NCBI RefSeq assembly: GCF_011578285.1
Contig: NZ_CP049916.1
Coordinates: forward strand, 2,790,001-2,854,000
From: Acinetobacter lanii
GTDB lineage: Bacteria > Pseudomonadota > Gammaproteobacteria > Pseudomonadales > Moraxellaceae
Direction of reading: 5' to 3'
DNA: 64,000 nucleotides
Within the stretch, counting starts at the first letter, position 1, and every line of letters begins with the position of its first letter. This document shows positions 8,795 through 17,432 of this stretch, one piece after another. Both the position numbers and the translations under genes were made by a program. The notes under the pieces were generated by a model that did not search any database, was not told the DNA's origin, and was given only the letters and a program-made list of their open reading frames with translations.

Positions 8795-8894
8795 ACAGCA
8801 AGGATCATTGGATCTTGCTCAAACACTGTCGGTGCCATGCACAACAGTTTAAATCTTGTTTTTATAACTTTGCTGACCTCAGGAGGTTCTATCA
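8795..8894 (+). promoter_or_regulatory. hsp20 5' leader, possible RNA thermometer
   Basis: The leader holds a hairpin AGCAAGGATC-ATTG-GATCTTGCT (one bulge, about 8800-8824). Next to the start codon, GACCT-CAGG-AGGTTC partly hides the very strong Shine-Dalgarno AGGAGGT. The UUUGCU just upstream recalls the ROSE-type U-Y-G-C-U motif. The folding is judged by eye only. Confidence 0.4.
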
Positions 8895-9353
8895 ATGAGT
8901 AATATCAGTCTTACTCCACTGTTCCGTCGTAGTATTGGCTTTGACCGTTTAAATGATTTGTTTGACTATGCCATGCAAAGTGAAACACCGAATTACCCTC
9001 CCTATAACATCGAAAAAGCAGGCGACAACCAATATCGCATTGTGGTGGCGACCGCAGGATTTAAAGAAGAAGAGTTGGCGATTCACTTGGAAAACCAAGT
9101 GCTGACCATTACCGGCAAACCTGCTGAACAAGAAGCAGATAGTACCGTAGAGTTGCTACACAAAGGCATTGCACGTCGTTCTTTTAAATTGTCTTTAAGA
9201 CTTGATGAACACATTGAAGTGCAACATGCCAACTATGAAAATGGTTTATTGAGTGTGGAATTGCAACGCATTATTCCTGAAGAAAAAATGCCGCGCCAAA
9301 TTCCCATTGGTCGTAAACTCAGTCCTGCTGCAATTGAAACCGACGCAGCTTAA
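8895..9353 (+). CDS. Small heat-shock protein Hsp20 (IbpA/B-like)
   Basis: The 152-residue alpha-crystallin-type chaperone binds unfolding proteins and hands them to DnaK/ClpB. An N-terminal arm (SLTPLFRRSIGFDRLNDLFDYA) is followed by the alpha-crystallin domain of about residues 34-126: YNIEKAGDNQYRIVVATAGF, LAIHLENQVLTITG, IARRSFKLSLRL, YENGLLSVELQR. The C-terminal tail has the I-P-I (QIPIGRK) oligomerisation motif. A strong AGGAGGT site, a sigma-32 promoter and a terminator frame it as a single heat-shock transcription unit. It sits between the GST gene and infC. Confidence 0.95.
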   Translation: MSNISLTPLFRRSIGFDRLNDLFDYAMQSETPNYPPYNIEKAGDNQYRIVVATAGFKEEELAIHLENQVLTITGKPAEQEADSTVELLHKGIARRSFKLSLRLDEHIEVQHANYENGLLSVELQRIIPEEKMPRQIPIGRKLSPAAIETDAA

Positions 9354-9371
9354 TGTATCGCTACAATAAAC

Positions 9372-9405
9372 AAAAAAAGACCAGCACTGTGCTGGTCTTT
9401 TTTTT
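9372..9405 (+). terminator. Terminator of hsp20
   Basis: AAGACCAGCAC-TGT-GCTGGTCTT followed by T8; the upstream A tract makes it bidirectional. Confidence 0.9.
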
Positions 9406-9438
9406 ATGATCGATTGAACAGTTAGTCTTTAAACCGTT

Positions 9439-9470
9439 AAAAAAAAGCACTGCATGATGCAGTGCTTTTT
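9439..9470 (-). terminator. Terminator of thrS-infC
   Basis: On the minus strand AAGCACTGCAT-CATGCAGTGCTT followed by a T tract, 19 nt past the infC stop. It shows that the thrS-infC transcript ends here and does not reach rpmI-rplT. Confidence 0.9.
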
Positions 9471-9488
9471 CTCACGACAAATACGTCA

Positions 9489-10040
9489 TTACTTTTTCTT
9501 TTTAGGACCAAGTAACATACCCATTTGACGACCTTCCATTTTAGGCGCTTGTTCGATGACACCGAACTCAGCTACGTCAGCTTCAATTTTTTGCAATTGA
9601 GCCAAACCTAACTGTTGATGCGCCATTTCACGACCACGGAAACGTAGAGTAATTTTAACTTTGTTCCCATCTTCTAAGAAACGAAGAATGGCACGCAGCT
9701 TGATGTTGTAATCACCAACGTCTGTACCAGGACGTAACTTAATTTCTTTCACCTGAACTTGATGCTGCTTTTTCTTCGCATCTTTTTGCTTTTGCTTCAG
9801 ATCAAATAAATGTTTGTTAAAATCCATGATCTTACAAACAGGTGGCTCTGCATTAGCAACGATCTCAACAAGATCAAGCTCAACTTCTTCCGCAGCACGC
9901 AATGCTTCAGCTAAAGAAACGATGCCCTTTTGCTCTCCTTCAGCACCAACGAGACGTACTTCTTTTGCACGGATCTCGTCATTTAATGCAGGACGATTGC
10001 TTTTAGCACCTTGTTGTTGGTTACGGTCAGGCTGTTTAAT
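9489..10040 (-). CDS. infC: Translation initiation factor IF-3, ATT start codon
   Basis: This 183-residue IF-3 keeps 30S subunits apart from 50S and proofreads the start codon. The first in-frame ATG-type start would cut off the conserved N-domain ([28 protein letters not shown]). The homologous reading begins at ATT (10038-10040), giving [16 protein letters not shown], with GGAG a few nt upstream. The C-domain ([31 protein letters not shown]) is intact. The ATT start is the known autoregulatory device of infC: IF-3 discriminates against its own AUU codon. The start lies 5 nt past the thrS stop, so the ribosome site overlaps the end of thrS and translational coupling is likely. Confidence 0.96.
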   Translation of the reverse strand: MKQPDRNQQQGAKSNRPALNDEIRAKEVRLVGAEGEQKGIVSLAEALRAAEEVELDLVEIVANAEPPVCKIMDFNKHLFDLKQKQKDAKKKQHQVQVKEIKLRPGTDVGDYNIKLRAILRFLEDGNKVKITLRFRGREMAHQQLGLAQLQKIEADVAEFGVIEQAPKMEGRQMGMLLGPKKKK

Positions 10041-10045
10041 CTTTC

Positions 10046-11968
10046 TTACTCCACAATATACCGGCCGCGTTCGGCTACGGCTGCTTTCACTAAGTCAACG
10101 AAGGCATCAATTGACATAGTACCTAAATTTGTTCCAGAGCGAGTACGTACATTCACAGTACCTTCCTCTACTTCTCGGTCCCCAAGTACCAATAAGTAAG
10201 GAATACGCTCTAAAGTACGCTCACGAATCTTAAAGCCGATTTTCTCATTTCTCAAGTCTGAAATCGCACGAATGCCATTTTCTTTGAGTTTAGCAACCAC
10301 GTGATCACACGCTTCGGCTTGAGAATCGGTAATATTCATGACGCATGCTTGGATTGGAGCCAACCATGGTGGCATGAATCCCGCGTAATGTTCAATAAGT
10401 ATACCAATAAAACGTTCAAAACTACCAAGAATTGCACGATGTAACATAACTGGATGATCACGATCATTATCTTCAGTCACATACGAGGCATCTAAACGCA
10501 ACGGTAAGTTGAAGTCACACTGAATTGTACCGCACTGCCAGATACGGCCTAAGCAGTCTTTCAATGAAAATTCAATTTTTGGACCGTAGAATGCGCCTTC
10601 ACCGGGTTGTAAATCCCAAGATAAGCCAGCAGCATCCAAAGCATCCGCCAAAGATTTTTCCGCCACATCCCAAAGTTTGTCATCACCGACACGTTTTTCA
10701 GGACGTGTTGATAATTTCATTTGCACTTCTTCAAAGCCAAAGTCTTTATATACATCAAGCGTTAACTTGATGAAATCTGCAACTTCCTGACCAATTTGTT
10801 CAGTGGTACAGAAAATGTGTGCATCATCTTGGGTAAAGCCACGAACACGCATAATGCCGTGTAAAGAACCCGATGGTTCGTTACGGTGACATGAACCAAA
10901 TTCCGCTAAACGAATTGGCAGGTCACGGTAAGATTTCAAGCCTTGGTTAAAGACTTGTACGTGACATGGGCAGTTCATTGGTTTTACTGCATAGTTACGA
11001 CTCTCAGAATGCGTCGTAAACATGTTTTCAGCATAGTTTGCTGCGTGACCTGATTTTTCCCAAAGCGAGAAATCCACAATTTGTGGGGTTTTAATCTCTT
11101 GGTAACCATTGTCTTGCTGAACTTTACGCATGTACTGTTCAAGCACTTGGTAAATGGTCCAACCATTGGCATGCCAGAACACCATACCCGGTGCTTCTTC
11201 TTGCATATGGAATAGATCTAATGCTTTACCAATTTTACGATGGTCACGTTTTTCCGCTTCTTCAATACGTTTGATATAAGCCGCAAGCTGTTTTTTATCT
11301 GCCCACGCTGTACCATAAATACGTTGAAGTTGTTCGTTTTTCGCATCACCACGCCAGTAAGCGCCTGACATTTTGGTCAATTTGAATGCTTTTAAGAATT
11401 TTGTGTTCGGTACGTGCGGACCACGGCACATATCCAAATAGTCTTGATGGTAGTACAAGCCCATTTGGGTTTCTTCAGGCATGTCTGCGATCAAGCGAAG
11501 TTTATAATCTTCACCACGTTTGGTGAATTCTGCAATCACTTCATCACGTGGGGTCATTTTCTTAATGACATCGTAATCTTGATCGATGAGCTTTTTCATA
11601 CGCTCTTCGATGGCAGCCATATCATCTGGTGTAAATGGCTTTTCACTGAAGATATCGTAATAGAAACCATCTTCAATGACTGGACCAATCACCATCTTTG
11701 CTTCTGGGAACAATTGCTTGACAGCATGACCCACCAAGTGTGCGCAAGAGTGACGAATAATCTCTACGCCTTCTTCATCTTTAGGCGTAATGATTTGCAG
11801 CGTCGCATCTTCAGTGATCAAGTCAGATGCATCGACCAAGCGATCGTTTACACGACCTGCAACGGTGTTTTTTGCAAGACCTGGACCAATGCTCAGCGCA
11901 ACGTCCATAACAGATACGGCGTGATCAAACTGCTTTTGATCGCCATTCGGCAAAGTAATAATTGGCAT
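10046..11968 (-). CDS. thrS: Threonyl-tRNA synthetase
   Basis: The 640-residue class II synthetase has full length. It comprises an N-terminal TGS domain (1-62), the editing domain with [10 protein letters not shown] around residue 75 (removes mischarged Ser), and the catalytic core. The core has the zinc-binding MNCPCHV and motif 2 ([30 protein letters not shown]). The C-terminal anticodon-binding domain starts near [11 protein letters not shown]. The ATG at 11966-11968 has AAGGA upstream. It is the first gene of thrS-infC. Its leader contains a hairpin that copies a tRNA-Thr anticodon arm, pointing to autogenous translational repression as in E. coli. Confidence 0.98.
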   Translation of the reverse strand: MPIITLPNGDQKQFDHAVSVMDVALSIGPGLAKNTVAGRVNDRLVDASDLITEDATLQIITPKDEEGVEIIRHSCAHLVGHAVKQLFPEAKMVIGPVIEDGFYYDIFSEKPFTPDDMAAIEERMKKLIDQDYDVIKKMTPRDEVIAEFTKRGEDYKLRLIADMPEETQMGLYYHQDYLDMCRGPHVPNTKFLKAFKLTKMSGAYWRGDAKNEQLQRIYGTAWADKKQLAAYIKRIEEAEKRDHRKIGKALDLFHMQEEAPGMVFWHANGWTIYQVLEQYMRKVQQDNGYQEIKTPQIVDFSLWEKSGHAANYAENMFTTHSESRNYAVKPMNCPCHVQVFNQGLKSYRDLPIRLAEFGSCHRNEPSGSLHGIMRVRGFTQDDAHIFCTTEQIGQEVADFIKLTLDVYKDFGFEEVQMKLSTRPEKRVGDDKLWDVAEKSLADALDAAGLSWDLQPGEGAFYGPKIEFSLKDCLGRIWQCGTIQCDFNLPLRLDASYVTEDNDRDHPVMLHRAILGSFERFIGILIEHYAGFMPPWLAPIQACVMNITDSQAEACDHVVAKLKENGIRAISDLRNEKIGFKIRERTLERIPYLLVLGDREVEEGTVNVRTRSGTNLGTMSIDAFVDLVKAAVAERGRYIVE

Positions 11969-11987
11969 AAAAAATCCTTAAGGAGTG

Positions 11988-12008
11988 ATGCCCCGTACCA
12001 TAGGGCAT
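11988..12008 (-). promoter_or_regulatory. tRNA-Thr anticodon-arm mimic in the thrS leader (operator)
   Basis: On the minus strand, ATGCCCT-ATGGTAC-GGGGCAT forms a 7-bp stem (six Watson-Crick pairs plus a closing T-G) around a 7-nt loop. Read as an anticodon loop, A32-U33-G34-G35-U36-A37-C38 has the invariant U33, the tRNA-Thr anticodon GGU and a purine at 37. It lies about 20 nt upstream of the start codon, next to the Shine-Dalgarno. Upstream, a GAGG-TTTT-CCTC hairpin (12029-12040) is enclosed by a CACCG/CGGTG stem (12011-12015 with 12053-12057). E. coli ThrRS is known to bind a tRNA-like operator placed in this way. Confidence 0.7.
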
Positions 12009-12476
12009 TTCACCGCGAGATTATGATCGAGGAAAACCTCAAAAGATAAAATCGGTGCAATAAATCTAAGTGCGAAAATTTTACACCCTTAATGATTTTT
12101 TATAAACCATTCCATAGGATTAAACACAAAACAGTGCTATTTTTTTTCGTTTAGCTTTCTAATCCTGCTGTTTTTTAAATATTGTCGCTGTTATTTTCAT
12201 TTTTAAGCCCATCTTGGCATGGATTCATCGATGCTTTAAACACTCAATTGCATATTGCATATTCAAATTGAACCTATTTTTAACGCAAAGTGCTGTCATT
12301 CAATTCAAAGCAGAGCAATCTTTCATCGATAAAAGCAAATTTTAAATTTTTCAATGTAATGCTTATCACTTTTCAAATAAGCACAATTTTTCGACTAAAG
12401 GATTAAAGCATTTACTCTAAAAAGCACATATCTTTTGGGTAGGAATTATAAAAATGATGAACACGGAGTTAGAATC
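12009..12476. other. Gene-free divergent spacer between thrS and the acyl-CoA synthetase
   Basis: AT-rich with no credible open reading frame. It must hold both divergent promoters and the upstream part of the thrS leader. I see no clear -35/-10 pair, terminator or known RNA family here. Confidence 0.6.
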
Positions 12477-14123
12477 ATGTCGAGCGCGTACGATGCATTA
12501 CCTCGCACCCCTGCCAATTTTGTTGCTTTATCGCCTTTACGTTATTTAGAACGTGCTGCCTATATTTATCCCGATCAAGCAGCCATGATTCACGGCGCGC
12601 GACGTATTACTTGGCGTGAAAAATACAACCGTTGCCGTCAATTTGCAGACCAACTCACCAACTTAGGGGTCGGTAAAAACGATACGGTTTCTGTGCTTTT
12701 ACCGAACGTTCCTGCCATGTTGGAGGCGCATTTTGCGGTGCCTATGGCGGGTGCTGTACTGAATACCTTAAACACGCGTTTGGATGCCAAAACTTTGGCA
12801 TTTATGCTCGAACATGCCGAATCTAAAGTACTGTTGGTCGATCCTGAATTTGCAGGTTTGGCACAAGAGGCTTTGGCATTGATATCCCAAGACATCTATG
12901 TCATTGATGTTGCGGATGCTGAATACGAACATCATGCCAATGCAATTTCAATAGGTGAAATTGAATACGAAGACTGGCTCAAAGGTGGCGATGCCAATTT
13001 TGACTGGCAACTTCCGCAAGATGAATGGGATGCCATCAGTTTAAGTTACACCTCAGGCACGACCGGTAATCCGAAAGGCGTGGTGTATCACCATCGTGGG
13101 GCATACATTAACGCAGCCAGCAATATCATTGCTTGTGGGATGACCCCGCGTGCCACCTATTTATGGACACTTCCGCTATTCCACTGTAATGGTTGGTGTT
13201 TCGGTTGGACCATGGCAGCCAATGGTGGAACCAATATCTGCTTACGTAAAGTCGACCCTGAATTGATCTTTAAATTGATTGCTGAACATAAAGTCGATTA
13301 TTTCTGTGGTGCACCGATTGTGCTTTCCATGATGATCAACACGCCTGAAGAAAAACGCCAAAAAATCGAACATCGTGTTGAAGTGATGGTGGCCGGTGCT
13401 GCACCTCCTGCTGCAATCATTGAAGGGATGCGTCATTTAGGCGTGAATGTGACCCATGTTTATGGTTTGACCGAAACCTATGGCCCATCTGCACTGTGTG
13501 CTTCGCAAGCTGGCTGGAGTGATTTATCCATTCAAGAACAAGCGCAACTGCATTCACGTCAAGGTGTACCATATCCACTGCAAGATGGTATGAAAGTGAT
13601 CGACCCTGAAACCATGCAACCGGTCCCGCATGATGGTCAAACCATGGGAGAAATCATGTTCCGTGGCAACATCGTGATGAAAGGTTATTTGAAAAATAAA
13701 CAAGCCACTGAAGAAGCCTTTGCCGGTGGCTGGTTCCATACCGGTGACTTGGCCGTGTGTCAGCCCGATGGCTATGCCAAAATCACCGACCGCTCTAAAG
13801 ATGTGATTATTTCAGGCGGTGAAAATATTTCATCACTCGAAGTCGAAGAAGTGCTGTACCAACACCCTGCCGTAATGACCGCAGCTGTCGTGGCAAAACC
13901 TGACCCACGCTGGCAAGAAGTCCCATGCGCCTTTATTGAGTTAAAAGAAGGTAAAGAGGCGACGGCTGAAGAAATTATTGAATTCTGTAAACAACATTTG
14001 GCCCGTTTTAAAGTCCCAAAAGATGTGGTGATTACTGAAATTCCAAAAACCTCGACCGGCAAATTACAAAAATTCGTTCTTCGTGATTGGGCCAAAGAGC
14101 GCTCGGTGGGTGAATTTAGCTAA
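12477..14123 (+). CDS. Fatty acyl-CoA / AMP-dependent acyl-CoA synthetase
   Basis: The 548-residue ANL-superfamily ligase activates a carboxylic acid as acyl-AMP and then acyl-CoA. The P-loop YTSGTTGNPKG is near residue 184. The A5-type motif YGLTETYGPS, the hinge HTGDLAVCQPDGYAKITDRSKD and the catalytic-lysine segment PKTSTGKLQK near the C-terminus are all present. The sequence resembles the medium/long-chain AlkK/DmdB-type ligases used in fatty-acid or alkanoate degradation; the exact chain length is unknown. I chose the ATG at 12477 (MSSAYDALPRTPANF), which has GGAG upstream, over an in-frame start at 12435. A single-gene unit with its own terminator. Confidence 0.88.
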   Translation: MSSAYDALPRTPANFVALSPLRYLERAAYIYPDQAAMIHGARRITWREKYNRCRQFADQLTNLGVGKNDTVSVLLPNVPAMLEAHFAVPMAGAVLNTLNTRLDAKTLAFMLEHAESKVLLVDPEFAGLAQEALALISQDIYVIDVADAEYEHHANAISIGEIEYEDWLKGGDANFDWQLPQDEWDAISLSYTSGTTGNPKGVVYHHRGAYINAASNIIACGMTPRATYLWTLPLFHCNGWCFGWTMAANGGTNICLRKVDPELIFKLIAEHKVDYFCGAPIVLSMMINTPEEKRQKIEHRVEVMVAGAAPPAAIIEGMRHLGVNVTHVYGLTETYGPSALCASQAGWSDLSIQEQAQLHSRQGVPYPLQDGMKVIDPETMQPVPHDGQTMGEIMFRGNIVMKGYLKNKQATEEAFAGGWFHTGDLAVCQPDGYAKITDRSKDVIISGGENISSLEVEEVLYQHPAVMTAAVVAKPDPRWQEVPCAFIELKEGKEATAEEIIEFCKQHLARFKVPKDVVITEIPKTSTGKLQKFVLRDWAKERSVGEFS

Positions 14124-14163
14124 TCTATTTTTGTTTTCCGATTTGCACCGAAAATGAAAAACA

Positions 14164-14192
14164 AAAAATGACCCGTATGGGTCATTTTTTAT
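14164..14192 (+). terminator. Terminator of the acyl-CoA synthetase gene
   Basis: AAATGACCC-GTAT-GGGTCATTT followed by Ts. The symmetric A tract allows it to serve the convergent C39-like gene as well. Confidence 0.88.
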
Positions 14193-14213
14193 ATTGGCGA
14201 TGAAGATTAACAA

Positions 14214-14735
14214 TTATAAAGCTGAAAATTCACGTCGAATCAAAATCGTTTGTTGGCAAATGCCTTCCGCGCGGTGCTGTTGTTCAAACACTTCAGGACG
14301 CATCACCTCAAAGTGGTCAAAAAAACTAATTTCTTCATTATTGATGTCATAGATCAGCGAGTGATTGCCCACACCATCTGGCATATCGTAATACACAATT
14401 GCCCAATGGTTTTGCTCAACAGCATCTTTCAATTCCACATAGCTCAATGGCGCTAAAATCGGGATTTGTAGACGTTCAGCTTCGGCATAACTCGGCAGTT
14501 CTTTCGGATCTTTATGCAAGTCTTCAGCCGTATGAAATACGACTTTGAATCCCATTTTCTTCAAGCCGACCGCAAGCCCAATGGTAAAAGTCCCATCCTC
14601 TTGATCATAGCCACAGACTTTCGCCAAATCAGCGATATCCAGTTCAATATCGCAATGTTGCAACAGCATCCACACGGCATAGATCCCGCAATTGGCAGGC
14701 AAATTTTGCAATTGTTCAGGAATATCTAAACTCAT
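14214..14735 (-). CDS. C39-like papain-fold cysteine peptidase domain protein
   Basis: A 173-residue stand-alone domain. NLPANCGIYAVWMLLQHC places a cysteine (C16) at the head of a helix, as in C39 peptidases. GTFTIGLAVGLKKMGFKV continues the fold, and GNHSLIYDIN supplies the histidine (H125) followed by FFDHF. This Cys-His order is that of bacteriocin-processing C39 proteases, but there is no ABC-transporter or membrane part, no signal peptide and no bacteriocin gene nearby. It could be a cytosolic peptidase or an inactive relative. It is likely a single-gene unit: the darP terminator lies upstream and the shared terminator downstream. Confidence 0.65.
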   Translation of the reverse strand: MSLDIPEQLQNLPANCGIYAVWMLLQHCDIELDIADLAKVCGYDQEDGTFTIGLAVGLKKMGFKVVFHTAEDLHKDPKELPSYAEAERLQIPILAPLSYVELKDAVEQNHWAIVYYDMPDGVGNHSLIYDINNEEISFFDHFEVMRPEVFEQQHRAEGICQQTILIRREFSAL

Positions 14736-14778
14736 TCGGTTGGCTCATCTATGGATATTGTCAGAGAAAATACAGGAT

Positions 14779-14809
14779 AAAAAAGCGACCTGAATAGGTC
14801 GCCTTTTTA
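14779..14809 (-). terminator. Terminator of rapZ-HPr-darP
   Basis: On the minus strand AGGCGACC-TATTC-AGGTCGCTT followed by a T tract, 20 nt past the darP stop. Confidence 0.88.
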
Positions 14810-14828
14810 GATTCAAGCTACAACTTAC

Positions 14829-15365
14829 TTAAGTGTTGTCCGAGATTAAAGCCACTTGTTGAATATAATTGAACATATTCAATTTTGACTTCGCAACCGC
14901 TTCTTCACCCAAGTTTTGTTTAATGTCACGTTGTACACGTAAAATATGCTGACGAATCGGATGATGCTCAGCCGCATTAAACATTTTCATGAATTCTTTA
15001 ATCGCAGGGTCACCTTGAGCAATCATACGATCGACCCAACGATGCAACTGCGCAGTTTTCTTTAACCCTTGTTTTGGGGTTAAATAAGATAAGATCACGC
15101 TTTCATCTTCATTACGCAACAGTTTACCAATGCGTAAGAATTGACGACGACGTGCTTCACCTGAGGTAATTGAGCGTACATCTTCTAAAGCTTCGATCAG
15201 ACGCTCTTCCACAGGAAGATTTTTAATTTGTTTCGGACTCAATTCAGCGAGTCTTTCACCCAAAGCAGCCATGCGGTGCACAGCTTTCTTTTGTTCGGTT
15301 TTGCTTGCACGTCCTTCTAAAGACTCAAAGTCATCTTCAGTAAAACGTTGCGTTCGACGTGCCAC
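14829..15365 (-). CDS. darP: Dual-action ribosomal maturation protein DarP (YjgA, DUF615)
   Basis: 178 residues, the usual length of this family, all helical and basic. FTEDDFESLEGRASKTEQKKAVHRMAALG, LSPKQIKNLPVEERLIEAL and RRRQFLRIGKLLRNEDE are hallmarks of YjgA/DarP. In E. coli the protein binds late 50S precursors and assists maturation of the peptidyl-transferase centre. It starts 2 nt after the HPr stop, so it is the third gene of rapZ-HPr-darP, a different neighbourhood from E. coli. A terminator follows. Confidence 0.92.
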   Translation of the reverse strand: MARRTQRFTEDDFESLEGRASKTEQKKAVHRMAALGERLAELSPKQIKNLPVEERLIEALEDVRSITSGEARRRQFLRIGKLLRNEDESVILSYLTPKQGLKKTAQLHRWVDRMIAQGDPAIKEFMKMFNAAEHHPIRQHILRVQRDIKQNLGEEAVAKSKLNMFNYIQQVALISDNT

Positions 15366-15367
15366 AG

Positions 15368-15637
15368 TTATTCTGCCTCGTAAAATTTTGCTGCGAATAG
15401 CGCTTGAATCTCAGACGAAGCTTTTTCTTCATCTGCACCCTCAACCACCAAACGCAAAGTAGTACCTTTGCCTGCACCGAGCATCAGCAAAGACATAATG
15501 TTTTTGGCATCAACCAATTTATCGCCCTTACCAATTTGGATTGAACTGCGAAATTTAGTCGTGACTTCAATGAGCTTGCCAGAAGCACGCGCATGTAATC
15601 CTAATTTGTTAATAACGTCAACAGTTGTGTCAATCAT
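15368..15637 (-). CDS. HPr-family phosphocarrier (NPr-like)
   Basis: The 89-residue HPr fold has the phosphoacceptor His15 in [10 protein letters not shown] and the second conserved block [13 protein letters not shown]. Residue 46, Ser in Gram-positive HPr regulated by HPr kinase, is Asn, so that control is absent. No sugar PTS gene is nearby. The linkage to rapZ is that of the nitrogen PTS carrier NPr, which relays phosphate from a PtsP-type enzyme I to PtsN. Its start overlaps the rapZ stop by 4 nt (ATGA) and darP follows after 2 nt, so the three are one operon. Confidence 0.92.
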   Translation of the reverse strand: MIDTTVDVINKLGLHARASGKLIEVTTKFRSSIQIGKGDKLVDAKNIMSLLMLGAGKGTTLRLVVEGADEEKASSEIQALFAAKFYEAE

Positions 15638-16485
15638 GACCAGTGCTTCATTTCTCTATGCAAGACTTGAATAGACCATTTTGCCTCAAGTGCTTTTTTT
15701 AGTCTATCTACAATATATACAGAACGGTGTTGACCGCCCGTACAGCCAATCGATACCGTAATATAATGGCGATGCCCTTCTGCAAATGCAGGCAACCATT
15801 TTTCTAAAAACTGATTCAAATCTTGGAACATTTCATGGGTTTGTTCAAAGCTGTTGAGAAAGCGTTGAACTGGTTCATCTAAACCCGAGTATGGACGAAG
15901 TTCATTGTCCCAATGTGGATTCGGCAAATGACGCACATCAAAAATAAAATCTGCATCCAATGGAATACCGTGTTTATAGCCAAAGGATTGTAAAATCACA
16001 ATCAGCTTGTCCACCTGTCCAAGCTTGGATAATAAGGTATCTTTTAAGTCATGAACACTTTTATCTGACGTATCAATCTGTACCGTGGCTTTCATCTGAA
16101 TCGGACGAAGTAGTTGTTTCTCTTCTTGGATACATTGATTCAGACTTTTAAAACGATTGGCCAAGGGATGCGGACGACGTGATGCACTAAAACGTGCAAT
16201 CAACTCTTGATCTTTGGTAGTGAGATAAATCACATCCACTTCGCCATGTTTTTGCAGTTGCTGAAAGACTTGATCAAACTCTTGCAAGTCGGCACGTGTG
16301 CTTCGTACATCCACACCCAATGCCAACTGCTCTAAGTTATTTTCTTGATCGAGCTTTCCCACAATTTCAGGCAATAATGCCAAAGGCAAATTGTCGATAC
16401 AGTAATAACCGAGATCTTCAAGTACCTGTAATGCAGATGACTTCCCTGATCCTGATTGTCCTGTCACGATTAATATGCGCTTCAT
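15634..16485 (-). CDS. rapZ: RapZ/YvcJ-type P-loop nucleotide- and RNA-binding protein
   Basis: 283 residues, standard length. The Walker A motif GQSGSGKS is at residues 9-16, the Walker B-like segment ([25 protein letters not shown]) is mid-protein, and the C-terminal RNA-binding half has [11 protein letters not shown] and [19 protein letters not shown]. In enterobacteria RapZ delivers the sRNA GlmZ to RNase E and senses glucosamine-6-phosphate. GlmY/GlmZ are not expected in Acinetobacter, so the RNA partner here is unknown. It overlaps the HPr gene by 4 nt. Confidence 0.94.
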   Translation of the reverse strand: MKRILIVTGQSGSGKSSALQVLEDLGYYCIDNLPLALLPEIVGKLDQENNLEQLALGVDVRSTRADLQEFDQVFQQLQKHGEVDVIYLTTKDQELIARFSASRRPHPLANRFKSLNQCIQEEKQLLRPIQMKATVQIDTSDKSVHDLKDTLLSKLGQVDKLIVILQSFGYKHGIPLDADFIFDVRHLPNPHWDNELRPYSGLDEPVQRFLNSFEQTHEMFQDLNQFLEKWLPAFAEGHRHYITVSIGCTGGQHRSVYIVDRLKKALEAKWSIQVLHREMKHWS

Positions 16486-16512
16486 GCATGATTACCTATC
16501 ATTCAATTCAAG

Positions 16513-17358
16513 TTAAGCGCTGTGGCTCACTTGTAAATTATCGATTAAACGGGTTTTGCCCAGTTTGGCTGCAACAAACAGCACCACATCCTGATCAAAC
16601 TGTTCCACCGTTTGTAGCATAGGACTGCGTGCTTCCACATAATCCACTTCAAAACCCTGTGCTGTAAGATCAGCACGAATCTGAGCCAAGACATCAGTCA
16701 AAGCTTGACCATTTTTTAAGTCTGTTTCAGCAGCTTTCAGTGCTTTATAAATCGCAGGTGCGGTTGCACGATGCTCTTCAGACAAATAGCCATTACGTGA
16801 ACTTAAAGCCAAGCCATCTTCTGCACGCGTAATCGGCACACCAATCACTTCAATGGGCATGTTTAGATCTTGCACCATTTGCTTAATCACCGCCAATTGC
16901 TGATAGTCTTTTTGACCAAAGAAGGCAAAGTTCGGTTGCACAATATTAAACAGTTTCGTCACCACCACAGCCACGCCATCGAAATGACCTGGACGCTGTG
17001 CACCACATAAGTCGTTGGTAATTTCAGACACGCTGATGGTGGTCAGTCGTTTGTTTTTACCGTACATCTGCTCTACAGAAGGTGCAAAAATGATGTCACA
17101 ACCGACATCAGCCAACAAATTGCTGTCTTGTTCCAATGTTCGTGGGTAGCTATCGAAGTCTTCATTCGGCCCAAACTGAATCGGATTGACAAAGATACTG
17201 ACCACCACCACATCACATATTTTGCGGGCTTCACGAACCAGATTTAAATGACCTTGGTGAAGATTCCCCATCGTTGGCACAAAACCAATGGTTTTACGAG
17301 ATTGGCGTGCGCTACTCAGTGATGCAGATAAACCTTGAATGGTTGTTTCAGTTTTCAT
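16513..17358 (-). CDS. panC: Pantothenate synthetase
   Basis: 281 residues. It ligates pantoate and beta-alanine with ATP to form pantothenate. The HIGH-like motif NLHQGHL (H34, H37) lies in [59 protein letters not shown] and [11 protein letters not shown] complete the nucleotide and pantoate pocket. It lies 74 nt behind panB and is the last gene of pcnB-folK-panB-panC. 27 nt of spacer separate it from rapZ, so read-through into the rapZ operon is possible as no terminator is seen. Confidence 0.97.
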   Translation of the reverse strand: MKTETTIQGLSASLSSARQSRKTIGFVPTMGNLHQGHLNLVREARKICDVVVVSIFVNPIQFGPNEDFDSYPRTLEQDSNLLADVGCDIIFAPSVEQMYGKNKRLTTISVSEITNDLCGAQRPGHFDGVAVVVTKLFNIVQPNFAFFGQKDYQQLAVIKQMVQDLNMPIEVIGVPITRAEDGLALSSRNGYLSEEHRATAPAIYKALKAAETDLKNGQALTDVLAQIRADLTAQGFEVDYVEARSPMLQTVEQFDQDVVLFVAAKLGKTRLIDNLQVSHSA

Positions 17359-17432
17359 TTTTACAGCTCAACTTGTTACAATTCGACTTAACTGTTCAAT
17401 ATGGACTCAAATTTACAAGACTTAAATCAGAC

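Noticed and set aside
11414..12049. A 211-codon plus-strand frame antisense to thrS
   Set aside because: It runs through the conserved N-terminal half and the leader of thrS; it has no ribosome site and no recognisable domain.
15368..15637. HPr gene as evidence for a sugar PTS
   Set aside because: No enzyme I or II gene in the window; the rapZ linkage and Asn46 point to the nitrogen-type carrier.
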